A stretch of DNA of 64,000 nucleotides, taken from assembly GCF_000283155.1 (NCBI RefSeq), contig NW_004454195.1, forward strand, positions 3,351,748 to 3,415,747. The letters are read 5' to 3'. Made by a program: the position numbers and the translations under genes. This DNA comes from Ceratotherium simum simum. Lineage: Eukaryota > Chordata > Mammalia > Perissodactyla > Rhinocerotidae. The notes under the pieces were generated by a model that saw nothing but the letters and a program-made list of their open reading frames with translations, ran no database searches and was not told the origin of the DNA. This document shows positions 47,807-60,034 of this stretch, one piece after another. The stretch's first letter is position 1; each line of letters opens with the position of its first letter.

Positions 47807-49091
47807 TGGCATAAAAACAGACACGTAGATAAATAGATAAATAAAACAGAATAGAGATCCTGGAAATAAATCCACGCATATATGGTCAATTAATTTGGTA
47901 CAAAAGAGCCAAGAATATACAATGGGAAAACGACACTCTCTTCAAAAAATGGTGTGGGGAAAAATACCATAAGAATGGAACTGGACCCTATCTTACACCA
48001 CACACAAAAATCTACTCAATATGGATTAAAGACTTGACTGTAAGACCTGACACCATAAAACTTCTAGAAGAACACATAAGGGACAAGTTCTTCGACATGG
48101 GTCTTGAAGATGATTTTTTGGATTTGACACCAAAAGCAAAGCCAACAAAAGCAAAAATAAACAAGTGGGACTACATGAAACTAAAAGGCTTTTGACAGTA
48201 AAAGAAACCACGAAAAGGCAATTACAGAATGGGAGAAAATGTTTCAAATCATACATATAATAAGGGGTTATTATTTAAAATATATAAAGAACTCATACAA
48301 CTTCATAGCAAAAGAACAAACTATCTGGTTAAAAAATAGGCAAAGGAACCAAATAGACATTTTTCCAAAGAAAAGGTAGATGAAAAGATTCTCAACATCA
48401 TTAATTATCAGGGAAATACAAATCAAAACCATAATGAGATATCACCTCACACATGTTAGAATGGCTTTCATCAAAACGACAAGAGTTAACATGTGTTGGC
48501 AAGAATGTGGAGAAAAGTAACCCTTGTGCACCGTTGATGGGAATGTAAATTGGTGTAGCTGCTATGGAAAACAATATGGAAGTTCCTCAAAAAACTAAAA
48601 ATAGAACTACCATATGATCCAGCAATTCCACTTCTGGGTATATATCTGAAGGAAACAAGTCACTACCTCAAAGAGATGTCTGCACCCCCAAGTTCATTGC
48701 AGCATTATTTATGATAGCCAAGACATGGAAACAACCTAAGTATCATCGATGAATGAATGGATAAAGAAGATGTGGTCTATATACACAATGGAATATTATT
48801 CAGCCAGGAAAAAGAGGGAAATCCTGCCATTTGTGACAACATGGATGGACCTTGAGAGCATTATACTAAGTGAAATAAGTCAGAGGGAGAAAGACAAATA
48901 CTGTATGATCTCACTTATATGTGGAATCTAAGGAAACTGAGCTCATAGATACAGAGAACAGATTGGTGAGATAGGGGGTGGGGGAAATGAGTGAAGATGA
49001 TCAAAAGGTACAAACTTCAACTATGAGTTCTGAGGATGTAATGTACAACATGATGACTTGCTGCTTATAGTTTAAAAACTAAAATAAAATA
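47807..49091 (+). mobile_element. 5'-truncated L1 LINE, ORF2 C-terminal third and 3' UTR
   Basis: It begins in ORF2 ('tggcataaaaacagacacgtagataaatagataaataaaacagaatagagatcctgg') and includes 'tcttacaccacacacaaaaatctactcaatatggattaaagacttg'. A late part at 48749-48931 reads EWIKKMWSIYTMEYYSA. It ends with a short A-rich tail (AAAATAAAATAAA). The duplicated flank TTTGAAGTTTGA (upstream 47795-47806, downstream 49095-49106) fixes both ends. Frames are broken, so it is dead. Confidence 0.88.
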
Positions 49092-49106
49092 AAATTTGAA
49101 GTTTGA

Positions 49107-52100
49107 ACCTGTCTCAAAATAATGCCTATTCAGAAAGTGAGGGATTCCACAGAAGCTTCAGCAAACGTAAAGAAGAAAGATAGCATGTGCCTTTTTCTAT
49201 TATTTATATAAAGCAAGTGAAATGCAAAACTATCAGCAATAAAACTACACTTTGGCTCTTCTCTATGAATTAGAAGCTGCACTTACCCGCAATGCAGTTG
49301 AAGTTCAAAGACTAGGGAAATCATACCCCGTGCTTTTGTCTGTTGGCTAAACTCCTCTGTCCCCTGCTTCATTATCATGCTAAATTGGAGGGTAGGAAGA
49401 GAAAAACAGAGTGAAGCTTAAGCCTCAGTCTATCAGTTTACTTTACTCAAAGGAGAGCTTTGAGCAGGAGAAACCAAGTTCAGGACCATCACACCATTGT
49501 TCTAGATAGAGCACATTATACGAGAAGATACATATTTAAAGCCGGCAATGATTCACTTGAATCATGTTTTGAATGTCTTTTTTTCCTCAAATTAAAGTTG
49601 ATCTCTTTGCTTTAGTTCCTTTTTTAAGGTTATATGTGTGTCTGTGTGTGTATTTTCCAATGTTTTGTTTGTTTTTTGCTCCAAATAAGGATACCTTTTA
49701 AACTATAGTGTTGATTCTCATCATGAACAATAGACTAGATTTGAGTCAGAGTCAACCAACCCCCATTGTAGAGCACCTCTAATGTGCTGAATACATGTTC
49801 ATTTATGTGAATCCCACCAAATCTGTGATGGGTTTTATTTATTCCCAGGCACGATTTTCCTGAAGTAGCTGGTAAACTAAGGAACCAGGAGTCCGATGTC
49901 TGTTTCACTGCACTAAACTTGACCAGGTAAAAGTTGCCATCCTTTGTAACTCTTTCGGCCATTTGTGTTTTTTCAGCATTTCAACTTATTAAAATATAAG
50001 TTAAAATAGTTATAAAGAATCATAATTTTTTGGACACATAAATATATAGCAAGAAATAAAGCAAATGAGCTCAATAGCATTTTTGAGGAAATTGACATGT
50101 GTGTGCAAACACTCATACACACCTCATCCTGAGTGTGTAGCTGCTGGTGCCCGGTCAAAGAGGAATGTTGTGAAAAATATATGAATTGTTTTCAAGAGTG
50201 ATCACTTTGCAACAGGAAGCGTTTTACTTGTTCTTGTTCTCTCTCGTTTTCTTTCTTTTAAACAAAGGGGAGATTGTTTATAGCGGCTCAGATATATTTT
50301 GTAACAAATCATTAAAATGATCCAATCCAGGCCTTTCACTAGAGCCAATTTTTTTGGTAATGATGACCTTGAGATACACAGAAGCCAGACAGGTTATTCT
50401 GCTGATTCAGGTTTTTTGGATCTAGTATGCACATAGTTTTCTCCCAAGACAAAATTAATCATTTTAAAAGCACCTAAAATATAAAGAGAAACATCCTAAG
50501 ACTCCAAATTAATAGGTATATCTCAATATTATTTTTCTCTGCATCAGGGGATCTAAAATGATAGTGGAAACAGACTATGTTTCCTAAATGGCAGTGATAA
50601 TTTTAAAGTGCACTGTCTATCTAGTTTAATTTTTCCAACATGTAACTGACTTTAATAGTATAGATTATATTTTTTTTAATGATTTTGGGTGAAGAAAAGT
50701 GACTATTCAAAGTGTCAACTGTAAGTTCATTCTAAATGCAACTTTTGCATGCAATAATAAAGAACATGCACCTAGACATTTAACATTGCCACTCTAACTC
50801 AAACATTTCCTGTCTCGAGTGTTTGGAAAAAATTGCAAATACAGTACCTTGTGTACATTCTTTTTTCTCTTCCTGCCAACAGATGGATTCTCCCTTCTGT
50901 TCCTAGACACCAGAGATGTCATCAGCTGTTATGAGAAAAGACAGGTTCTTAAATTCAGGCCTTGAGGAGAAAATCGTTTTACTTCACCTTTAGTAAGGAT
51001 TTCATTTGTAAACATTCCTGTCAATTGAAACATACCAAGAAGACAATGACTGAACATTGCAGCCGAGCAATGTGGCAGAAGGATATTAGGCAGTAGCAGA
51101 GGCTGGAAATGCTAGGATTTGCCATCTGTGCAGAGGTGAATCCTTTCAACATCATAAATCTGTCACAATTCCATCATTGGGTAAAGGTCACCTACCTTTA
51201 TGTATTCAACCCAACCCTCTTTCCATTTACAAACATGGAGCTCAATCACAAAATGAATGAGAATGTCTTAGAATATGACTAAATTAAATTTCATAAAAGA
51301 AAGTGGATATAAAATCATAAAAAAGAGAGATAGATCAAAGGCAGCTCTCCAAGATCAACTTGAGCTTACTCAAGATTCTATTCTTAACAGTCCCTGCTTC
51401 CTGCTTCCACTGGTTTATAAAGAACTTAAGGCCCAGAAAGAAGCCCACAGGGCAACAGGTGAGGGGCACAGCAGGATGTGAATCCTCTGAAAGACAAAAA
51501 TGGCGGGATAGAAACTTGACCTTCTGATTTTAGAAAGAAGAGCCTTATATTCCTGAAATCTTGGAATACTTCTCTAGTCCCTTTTTTATTTTGATACACA
51601 TACATGGTCACAATTAGCTTTCTTTTGGCTGTTGCAGCTTATAGAAGTTTTGAGAATCTTCCATAGTCTTTATAATACATGCTGCTGAACAATGCTTAAG
51701 TTATTCTGCATTTAAACAATTAATTTGTTAGACCCATGGAGTAAGACTTTGTATTTATTTTTATTAAAATTCACCTTGTTTTATGGAGCCCAGTTGCTGT
51801 CTAACGCAATTAATTTGTTTTTACTCCCAGTTTCATAGCATACACACAGTACAATTTCACTAAGAGGGGGGTAAAAAAGCAGAAGACAAAATGAAATATT
51901 TCAGAAGACATTTGTATTGTGCTTTGAAATATAAGGATTTTGAGAAATGAGCATCACAGGGAAGGTTATATTTTTTTCTTCTCTTATTGTGTACTTTGCT
52001 TCTAGCCGCTCATCACCTCCTTCTCCAATGCCCACCAAAACATATTTTACACCTAATGGTCAGACTTGTGAGACAAGAAAAATAAAAATAAAATGTCAAC

Positions 52101-52439
52101 ATCAGCACAAAGAATCTAAAAGGCTATCATTGTGATTTTACTTTATGTTGTAAGCTCTAGGGGATTTGAGACATTCAAAACAAAAGGAAGTAAATTAATT
52201 TCTAACCTAAAAGTCTCATTTATAAGTGAGGGAATAAAGGGTACATAATGGTCAAAAAATAGAGGTTCTCACAAGGGCGATATCACCCACCCATCACTAA
52301 CCCTTACCCAATTTATGACAAAATGTGTGGGTTTAGAGGAGGAGATTAGTGTCAAGATAAATGGAAGGTGGTACTGACATTTGATATCAGGAGCAAGGGA
52401 TGGTAAACATCCTGCAGATTTTGAGGCAGACTCAACAAA
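49107..52439. other. No recognised gene or repeat
   Basis: About 3.3 kb of AT-rich unclassified sequence. A possible diverged MIR lies at about 51410-51490 ('agaacttaaggcccagaaagaagcccacagggcaac'). Short frames only. Confidence 0.4.
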
Positions 52440-52575
52440 GAATTATCCTGCTCCAAATGCCAATATCAACTCTATTGTGAAATAATGGTTGTGGTCAAAT
52501 GACTTCTTCAAAAATCAGACAATATATGCCAGAGCCAGGACTCAAGCTCTGTCTCTACATTTTGTACAGAATGTT
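52440..52575 (-). repeat. Possible MIR SINE relic
   Basis: 'tgacttcttcaaaaatcagacaatatatgccagagccaggactcaagctctgtctct' resembles the antisense MIR end (agccgggattcgaacccaggtctgtct). Weak. Confidence 0.4.
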
Positions 52576-53324
52576 CATTTCTTAAAGCTTTGAAATCTTT
52601 TATGTTTGAACTGTGAGACATTTTATAAAAAATGTAGAAGTAGATTTATTTTCAATTTTCAGTCGTGCTTTTATTTTTCGTGTTGCTTATTTGGCATTTA
52701 ACTTGTGCTAGCCAGTTGTGTCTTGTTCCCACAAGTAGGAATTTAGACAATGTCAGAAACTGAGAGTGCTAGAAGTTACTGTGTGTTTGGACATGGAACT
52801 TTTCAAGGATATAAATAAATGTCATTTCACCAAGTAAACTGTAAGAACTGTGGCGCAAGTCCATGCCTATTATTTTGTTATAACTTTAGTTCCAAGCACA
52901 ATAACCTATAAGATGTAGAAACTTAACTGATTTTTAAGAAATTAGTAGTGAAGCATTTATATGTGTGGCTTGGGAGAGCATTTTATTAATAAAGTGTATT
53001 ATTATTATTCTCGCTAATAAGATTATATCACTAGACAGGATTTTGAGAAAATATTCCTAGATTCAAACTTTACAAACAACATAAATGCTGAGGGAATCTT
53101 AGAAGTTCTGAAATACTTGGATTCTACAGATTTCTTGAAAAAAAAAGATATCAAATATGCGTATGTTTATAATCACTGTGAAACAAAAAGTTTAAAAAAT
53201 GCACATAAATAAGAGAATAGGCTTATTTTTAAATATATGTTTGGGTTTATAAGCATGCATATAAGCATACATTGGGACTTATAGTTTGTTTGAGTATCTG
53301 CCAAGTATTTGAAAGTGGGGCTGT

Positions 53325-53410
53325 ATTTTGCTCTCTTTCTTTCACCATTGATTAATTTGCTAGGTGACCTTGGGCAAATCTCTCATTTTTCCAGAATGTC
53401 AGTGTCTTCA
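53325..53410 (+). repeat. MIR SINE relic
   Basis: 'gattaatttgctaggtgaccttgggcaaatctctcatttttccagaatgtcagtgtcttca' follows the sense MIR core (gctgtgtgaccttgggcaagt). Confidence 0.6.
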
Positions 53411-55057
53411 CCTCTGCTAACACATCTTAGGAGCCAGGGACATGACCATCTATACCTGCAGATAGTAACAAAGAGCATAAGTTTTAGCAAAAGAGGAACT
53501 GTACTTTTTATTTTATTATCAATAATATACTTTTGAGTATTTTTAGGAAATTGGGTTTATTTAGTTCAGGTTGTTTGTTAGTCTTCATCTTATGAGTTAA
53601 CACACTGTCCAAACTTAAATGACTGAGAGAGTTGTTCTAGATCAATTTTGCTAGCAATTCTCCTACCTCATGTTCAATGCTCCTTTGTTCCTTATAACAT
53701 GACCTCAAGATTTCCACAGGGACACCTGTAAGCCAAAGGCATAAATCTGGGAAGTATGTTATTTTTTTTCATTGTTGATCTCTCACTAGGTACCTATGTC
53801 AATGTTTCATTGGTCAAATTTAATTTATAAGGTGAACCAAACAGAAAATTAAGAAGGAGCCAAGATGAAGAAGGCAGCAAGACAAATACCGCATAAAGTT
53901 CTCAGCATTTCAACTAGCTGCAAAAGCCACTCTATAAAACATAAATTATATAGAACCTTTACTTAGCATCTTTCCTCTTGTCCCTACTTCCTCTTTTAAA
54001 ATTAGTTTCACCCAGTTGTGTTAGTTCTTTAAAAATAGCCTCAGGTGCCCTTATGTTTTCCTTCTTTCTAAACCACACCAATTCTAAAAGTAAACTAACA
54101 AAATCACACACACAAAACGAGGAAAGCCCAAAACATATTTAAAGATACAATTCAACAAGGACAGAATGATATCTTGATCCCCTGGGACGGCTCTGCCGTA
54201 ACTACAGTAGAAAAAGTCATGAAGGCAAGAATAATGGTGAACTGGAGGAAAATGAATCTTGTATCTGCGATGTCTTGGGCAGTTGGAACTCAGTTTTATA
54301 GTAGAAAGTAACATCAGTTGAATTACTCAGAGTAGCGTCATTTCCCATGAAATTTTGGTTATAGTCCCCGCTCCACTTGTACGGAAACCTATCAGAGCTA
54401 TTCAGCTATAAGCACCAGAAGAAAATTTCTCATTTTTTACATTCAAAGCCAGTCTACATAGCTAGGATTGCATATTTATTTCAGGCAACTTCTGATCCTA
54501 TGTGAAGTGTAAGTGCTAAAGACTGTGCACCATGCTTTCTGCATGGTTAGTGGTGAGGGATCATCACTCAATACGTGAATAACTCGATTTCAAACAGAGA
54601 ACAGTGGCTTGAAGTCAGGAGGGAAAAGCAGTTACTTACTTTTAAATCAGGACTATCAGGAAAGCATAGCACTGCGTCCTTTGGAACAGACAGAAAAACT
54701 ACGTTGAAGGTGAAGAGAAAAGGCTGTCTGAGCATCCTGATTAGCTCTGGGCCTAGGGTAATAGATTCGTTCCCAAAGGTGAAAAGTAATAGGACGGAAA
54801 TGCTAACTGCAAACGTTCTCTGCTTTATAATTTTGCTTCCAGGTGGCCTGGAGTGAAAATATGCTTTGAGATAATTATGAACTTTGGGCATGCGAATTCT
54901 CAATACAGTATTTATTATATTCTTGTTTAAAAAAACCCCCAAAACTCTGTGCACTGAATATTTGAAATAAACCTTAAAGTATGCTAAATTCATTTTAATG
55001 TATATTGAAATGTTGAACCAAAAAAATCTCTAAATTCTACATTCGTTGCCTCTCTTT
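53411..55057. other. No recognised feature
   Basis: Unclassified sequence. Two opposing frames overlap at 54568-54993 (141 codons on minus, 93 on plus). Neither is recognised or supported. Confidence 0.35.
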
Positions 55058-55113
55058 TTTATTGCATATAAAGGGTTTGAATTCATTTATTGCATACTAA
55101 GGGTTTGAATTCA
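55058..55113. repeat. 28-bp tandem duplication, two copies
   Basis: 55058-55085 (TTTATTGCATATAAAGGGTT onward) and 55086-55113 (TTTATTGCATACTAAGGGTT onward) differ at two bases. It is a local duplication of unique sequence. Confidence 0.9.
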
Positions 55114-55752
55114 AAATATTATGTGCACATCTACGAGTACAGCTGACTCATAAATATTTAATTAATTCCACATCTCATTACTTTTATAAAACAAAGCATA
55201 GGAAGACGAAACGTACTTATTATTGATACATAATAGGGCTGAGCAACCAGTCACTTTAGATTAACCCAAATCCTGGGCCAACATCAGACCTCCTCAATTA
55301 CGTCCACGTGGAAAAATGATATGGCAGGCTTTGCTAATGATGAAATTCACAAACGGGAATTACAAATCATTTTGAGCAAGGTTCTATGATGGCTACTTCA
55401 GAGAACTTAACAATGAAAAAGTACTTAATCCTTGATCTTAAGACAGAAAGTCCAGAGATTTTAAAACTATTCAACTAACCAAAGTGAAAGATTTAGGAGA
55501 AAACCAGAATTTATCCATTTCCTTGTCTATTTAAAAATAAATGTTCAACAACTACTACTTTGAGCATTTGGATAACTTTTCACTGAATAATTTGGTTAAA
55601 TTTTCACATTGAAATTCCCCAGAAACAGTCCTCTTTTCAACTACCAACTTCTTAATCAACATGCGGATCACTTTAAGCCCACATTACTTCAAAATATAAT
55701 TCCTACCTGAGCCTCTTTCTCAGTCTTCTCTTACAGCAGACTATCTTAAAAA
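55114..55752. other. No recognised feature
   Basis: AT-rich unclassified sequence up to the solo LTR. Confidence 0.4.
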
Positions 55753-55756
55753 CTAC

Positions 55757-56252
55757 TGATACCGAACCAAGGGGGCTCACCTCTTGGTGAGTTAAATAAG
55801 ACTCTACACCAGTGGAAGTTGTCGCACAAAGTAAAGTGTATTTGCAGCAAATAGGAGGCCATGAGGAATCATTTCCAAAGTCGTGGCGTTCCCGAACAAA
55901 GGAAAGCAGGAAATTTTATCTGGTTGGGGAATGCATATTCAAAAGGGAGAGGCGGGTATTCACTTACACAGGCTCAGTTGGAGAACATGCTTCCACATAA
56001 TGAGGCCTAAGCTACTCTTGGAGAGATCTTTGCATTAAAGATAAGGCAAAGGTCATGGGCATGGCTCTTGCCGGGAGCCTCGATCAGTTTCAGGACTGTT
56101 CCTGGTTACATCCTGGCTTGGTCAGTTTCAGGATGGCTGGTGGTTACATCTCCTTAACACACAAAAGGAAAAGAAACAACCTGGAAAAACAGTTAATTGC
56201 TTCCAAACCCACCTTTTAGTTTCTCGATGCTGCTAGTCGCTAGTCGGTGACA
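55757..56252 (-). mobile_element. Solo ERV LTR, copy 2 of 3, with internal duplication
   Basis: A 496-bp element with TG and CA ends, flanked by a perfect 4-bp duplication CTAC (55753-55756 and 56253-56256). It is the same family as copies 1 and 3. It is longer than copy 1 mainly because a 38-bp segment around 56081-56157 is present twice (GATCAGTTTCAGGACTGTTC and GGTCAGTTTCAGGATGGCTG begin the two units). No viral genes are adjacent. Confidence 0.87.
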
Positions 56253-56279
56253 CTACTTCAAATGAATGTCTCATTTATT

Positions 56280-56860
56280 TAAAAAATTTTAAAGTATTGT
56301 TAATTGTTGAAAAAAATCGGAGAATACAGAAAGAAGTAAAGATATTAATCACCCAAAATTTCAGAGTAGGGAAAACCACAGTTAATAGTTGGTTTATTTC
56401 TGTTCAAACTTCTCTAAGAATAAATCTACCTCTAGAGAGAGATTTTGCAAAATTGAGATTGATTTAAATATATTGCAATCTGATTTTGTCTTAACTTAGC
56501 AATGTATAAAGTGCCCTTTTCATATGTTATCTATTATTTAAGATATGTTTTAATGGCTTTGAATTATCCCAGCATAAGGATGCACCATGAGTTACTTAAC
56601 AAATCTCTTTATTATTTAGGCATGCAGATTGTTTTCAAATTTTCACTATTAGAAAGAACACAGCAATAATCTTACATGCACATAAATTTCTAATCTTGTT
56701 TTTAAGTTCTCTGAAGTAGAACTATTGAGTATAATGTTATGAATGTTTTTAAAAGTTTTTATCCAATTGCTGCATATCCCCCAAAAAGTTCCTCAGTGTT
56801 TCTCAAATAATTTTTCTCACAGCCATTCTTGTGCATAGATGGAATACCGTCTTGTTTCCT
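56280..56860 (-). repeat. Old L1 relic between inverted LTRs
   Basis: 'agaaagaagtaaagatattaatcacccaaaatttcagagtagggaaaaccacagttaatag', 'tggctttgaattatcccagcataaggatgcaccatgagttacttaac' and 'agtagaactattgagtataatg' follow an old mammalian LINE-type repeat in antisense. The assignment to L1 is probable rather than certain. Confidence 0.45.
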
Positions 56861-57151
56861 AAACTGGATTGTTCCTGAGGGAGAAGACCATGGTCTATAC
56901 TTTTGGTAATAGCTCTAACTAATTACACTCACAATACACTGATCTCACATAAAGACTTTTCAGTTAATAAAGTTTTCTCCTGAAAGTGCTTGCAAAGCTT
57001 TACCATTTTTCAAGCAACTCCTCTTCCTTTTTTTAATTAAGAAATTTATCCAAAAACTTGCTAAAATAAATATGCTATAAGAAGAACTATTTCAATGTAA
57101 TTGTTTCAGGCAGGGATAGTCTACTTAATACAACAGATTCTGGTCTGAGAA

Positions 57152-57599
57152 TGTCACCGACTAGGTGCCTTGAGAAACTCAAAGGTGGGTTTGGAAGCAA
57201 TTCACTGTTTTTCCAAGTTGTTTCTTTTCCTTTTGTATGTTAAGGAGCTGTAACCACCAACCATCCTGAAACTGACCAAGCCTCACCTCAAGAGCTATGC
57301 CCATGACTTTTGTCTTATCTTTAAGGCAAAGATCTCTCCAGGAGGAGTTTAGGCCTCATTATGTGGAAGCATGTTCTCCAACTGAGCCTGTGCAAGCAAA
57401 TACACTCCTCTCCCTTTTGAATATTCATTCCCCACCTGAAATAAAAGTTCCTGTTTCCCTTTGTTTGGGGATGCCATGACTTTGGAAATGATTCCTCATG
57501 GCCTCCTATTTGCTGCAAATATGCTTTACTTTGTGAGACAACTTCCACTAGTGTAGAGTTTTATTTAACTCACCAGGGGCGAGCCCACTTGGTTCCGTA
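57152..57599 (+). mobile_element. Solo ERV LTR, copy 3 of 3
   Basis: A 448-bp element starting TGTCACCGACTAGGTGCCTT and ending GCCCACTTGGTTCCGTA. It is flanked by a 4-bp duplication AGAA (57148-57151 and 57600-57603). AATAAA at 57440-57445 sits about 155 bases before the end, as expected for the R region, so this copy defines the sense direction. The last bases lack the usual CA end, so a few bases are lost. It faces copy 2 at a distance of about 900 bases. Confidence 0.87.
57440..57445 (+). promoter_or_regulatory. LTR polyadenylation signal AATAAA
   Basis: AATAAA lies inside LTR copy 3, upstream of a U5-like end. It is retained in copies 1 and 2 as the reverse complement within 'ggaaattttat'. 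Activity is unknown. Confidence 0.6.
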
Positions 57600-57603
57600 A
57601 GAA

Positions 57604-58010
57604 GAATGTTGTATGAAACATACTTGAATGGTGCCTCATGTTTGGATGAGCCCAAAGAACAACGTTTTGCTTGGAGTGCCTTTGCCCAGAAGCCAGGTCA
57701 AGTGAAAGGCATTTGCCTCTTCGACCGTTGGGCATTGGTGCCACGTCCTCATGTTTGGAAGCGCCCTCATTTTTGAACTTTGTTTGCCTTCAAGGTGTTT
57801 CTCTGCGCTATAACTCTATTTGTAAGAGCCGTTGAAGTACAAGATGACCACAGGACCAAAAGGGTTGAAAACCGGGTGAAGAAAATGATGTAGAAAGGAA
57901 ACACCTTCTGTAGCAACATATTCACACCCTTCCTGGACTACCCATCACTCTCCATGAGGTCTCTTCCTCCTCCTAAGGTGAGTAAAATAAACTTTCATTG
58001 CATTTTATTT
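57604..58010 (+). repeat. LTR-like or other unclassified element
   Basis: This block is GC-richer than its surroundings. It ends with a splice-donor-like AAGGTGAGTA (57975-57984) and then AATAAACTTTCATTGCATTT, which looks like the polyadenylation region of an LTR or a transcript end. It directly follows LTR copy 3. I cannot name it; a second unrelated LTR or a decayed processed transcript are both possible. Confidence 0.3.
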
Positions 58011-59540
58011 TACATACAAAGTGTATCTATTTACTTCCAAATCATCCTTGATTATTAATATAAACTTATTCAAGTAAAATATTTTTCTGTCAGCAAAAAC
58101 GGGGATGGAATTAAATATATCATATTTTTTCCCCAATAAAAGTAATGGAAATATGTTTTCATTTAATGCTTTTGATGTAGTAGTGGGGTATTCAGAAACA
58201 AATTAACATCATTAAGTAAGGACTGACATATAGATTCAAGCAGAAAAAAGCAGATTACAAAAGAATATCTCCTTTGTGATCATAATTTTGTGTATATTTA
58301 TATAGTATATATATTTTTTAATCTGCAAGCATATAAACACAAAATTTTTAGAAATAACCAATGTTTTACTCTATGCATAGATAATTTGCTTAAAAAAATG
58401 CTCGTTGCTCGATTTTGCCTAAATTGTATAGGCAATTAGGACTTCAGTTGTAGACCTGAAGGTAGAGATTGTACAGTTGTGAAAGTGTGACATCCATCAG
58501 GTCACCTGCAGGGTACAAATGGGGCTCAGGCCAAATACTCTGGTTGCAACCAAATTATTTTCCTTCTTGAAGTCTCTACTTCTAAAATTTTCCAAATAAT
58601 GATTCCAAGTTGTAGCAAGGATTTACTGACTCTCTTAGTGAAAAATCTTGTAGTATACAAAAAAACAACATGCTTTAGTCCCACCCTAATCCTCCCATGA
58701 AGGTGTTTAAATTTATATATTAATATCCACTTGGCTTCCCATATTTGCTTTTTTCCTGGATGATAGAAAGAATATTATTGTTATCTCCAAATGCACAGAT
58801 GTAGTCTGAGGTTAGAATTTTTCTTGAACAAATGCAAGAGAAGTAAAAGCATTCTCTTTCCTGATAAATATATCAAAGAAATATATCAAAGCTTCTTTTT
58901 TATATAAACTAGTGATAATTAAGAGTGATAACATTTCTGAGTTCATATGTGTGATGTTTAAAAGCAGTATTTAAAATTTCCTAAGTTTCATGCAATAGTG
59001 AAACATTTTATTCTTATCAGATTCTTTTAAAATAAAAATATAGACATATTTCTTTGGTCATTTTGTTTGCCCCTAGTGCCAATTTTAAATAACTCACTCA
59101 ATTTTGAGGAACTTAAAAAGTCACCTAACTCTTTTAAAATGTGAATTTACTGGTTTTAGTTTTTAGAATCACAAAGGGGTAGATCTTTATAGCTTATCCC
59201 TAGTTTCTGAATACTGTTTTATTGATTGCCAACAATGAACTAGGTAACATACTGAATAAAGTAGGCTTAATCTTAGAGGAACAGATTTTTAAAAATTGAT
59301 GCAATTGCAAATACTTTTTAAGGCAGATAACATGGACTGTGTTGAATATAAGTAGGAAATAATTAGATTTTAGTCATGGGTCTTCACTGAGTCCAAAGGT
59401 GGCCTAATTCTTTGAAAAGTTAAGGGTGGGTCCACTAAGATTTATTGACAATCATTTTAACAATGGGCAATAAATTAGGTGGTTTATATATATTGCCCCA
59501 TAGATTCTTTGCAATGATTTAATGATAAGTTATTAGACCA
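58011..59540. other. No recognised feature
   Basis: AT-rich unclassified sequence with short TA-rich tracts (58296-58316). Confidence 0.4.
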
Positions 59541-60034
59541 TGTATTAGTTTCCTATTGCTGCTGTAACAAATTGCAATAAATTTAGTGGATTAAAACAAG
59601 ACAAATGTATTTACTTATAGTTCTGGAGATCAGAAGTCCAAAATGGGTCTCAAAGGGCCAAAATCAAAGTGTTGTCAGGGTAGATTCCTTCTGAAGGGTC
59701 TAGGCTAGAAGAATTCCTTGCCTTGCCTACTCCAGCTTCTAGAGGCTGCCCTCATTCCCTGGCTCCATCTTGAAAGCTAGCCTTCACATCACTCTTAACT
59801 TTTCTTCTGTTGTCACATCTCCTCCTCTGACTCTGACTCTGCCACCCTTTTTCACTTATAAGCCCTTTGTTTGTGATTATATTGAGACCATACAGATAAT
59901 TCAGATTAATCTCCTCATCTCAAGATTCTTAATCACAATCTACAAGGTCCCTTCTGCCACATAAGATAACATATTCACATAGTCCAGGAATTAGGGCATG
60001 GACATCTTTGGAGGGTCATTATTCTTATATGTCA
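59541..60034 (-). mobile_element. MLT1-type MaLR LTR, antisense, near full length
   Basis: It starts TGTATTAGTTTCCTATTGCT. Then come 'gtggattaaaacaagacaaatgtatttacttatagttctggagatcagaagtccaaaatgggtctca', 'ccagcttctagaggctgccctcattccctggctcc' and 'gacatctttggagggtcattattct'. It is the same LTR family as 22559-23047. No clear 5-bp duplication was found, so the right end is approximate. Confidence 0.75.

Noticed and set aside
54568..54993. 141-codon minus-strand frame overlapping a 93-codon plus-strand frame
   Set aside because: No recognisable domain or splice support. Opposed open frames in one place suggest biased composition rather than coding.
55812..56000. Open frame also seen on the opposite strand at 57321-57548
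   Set aside because: The shared peptide arises because both places are copies of the same LTR; it is not a conserved protein.
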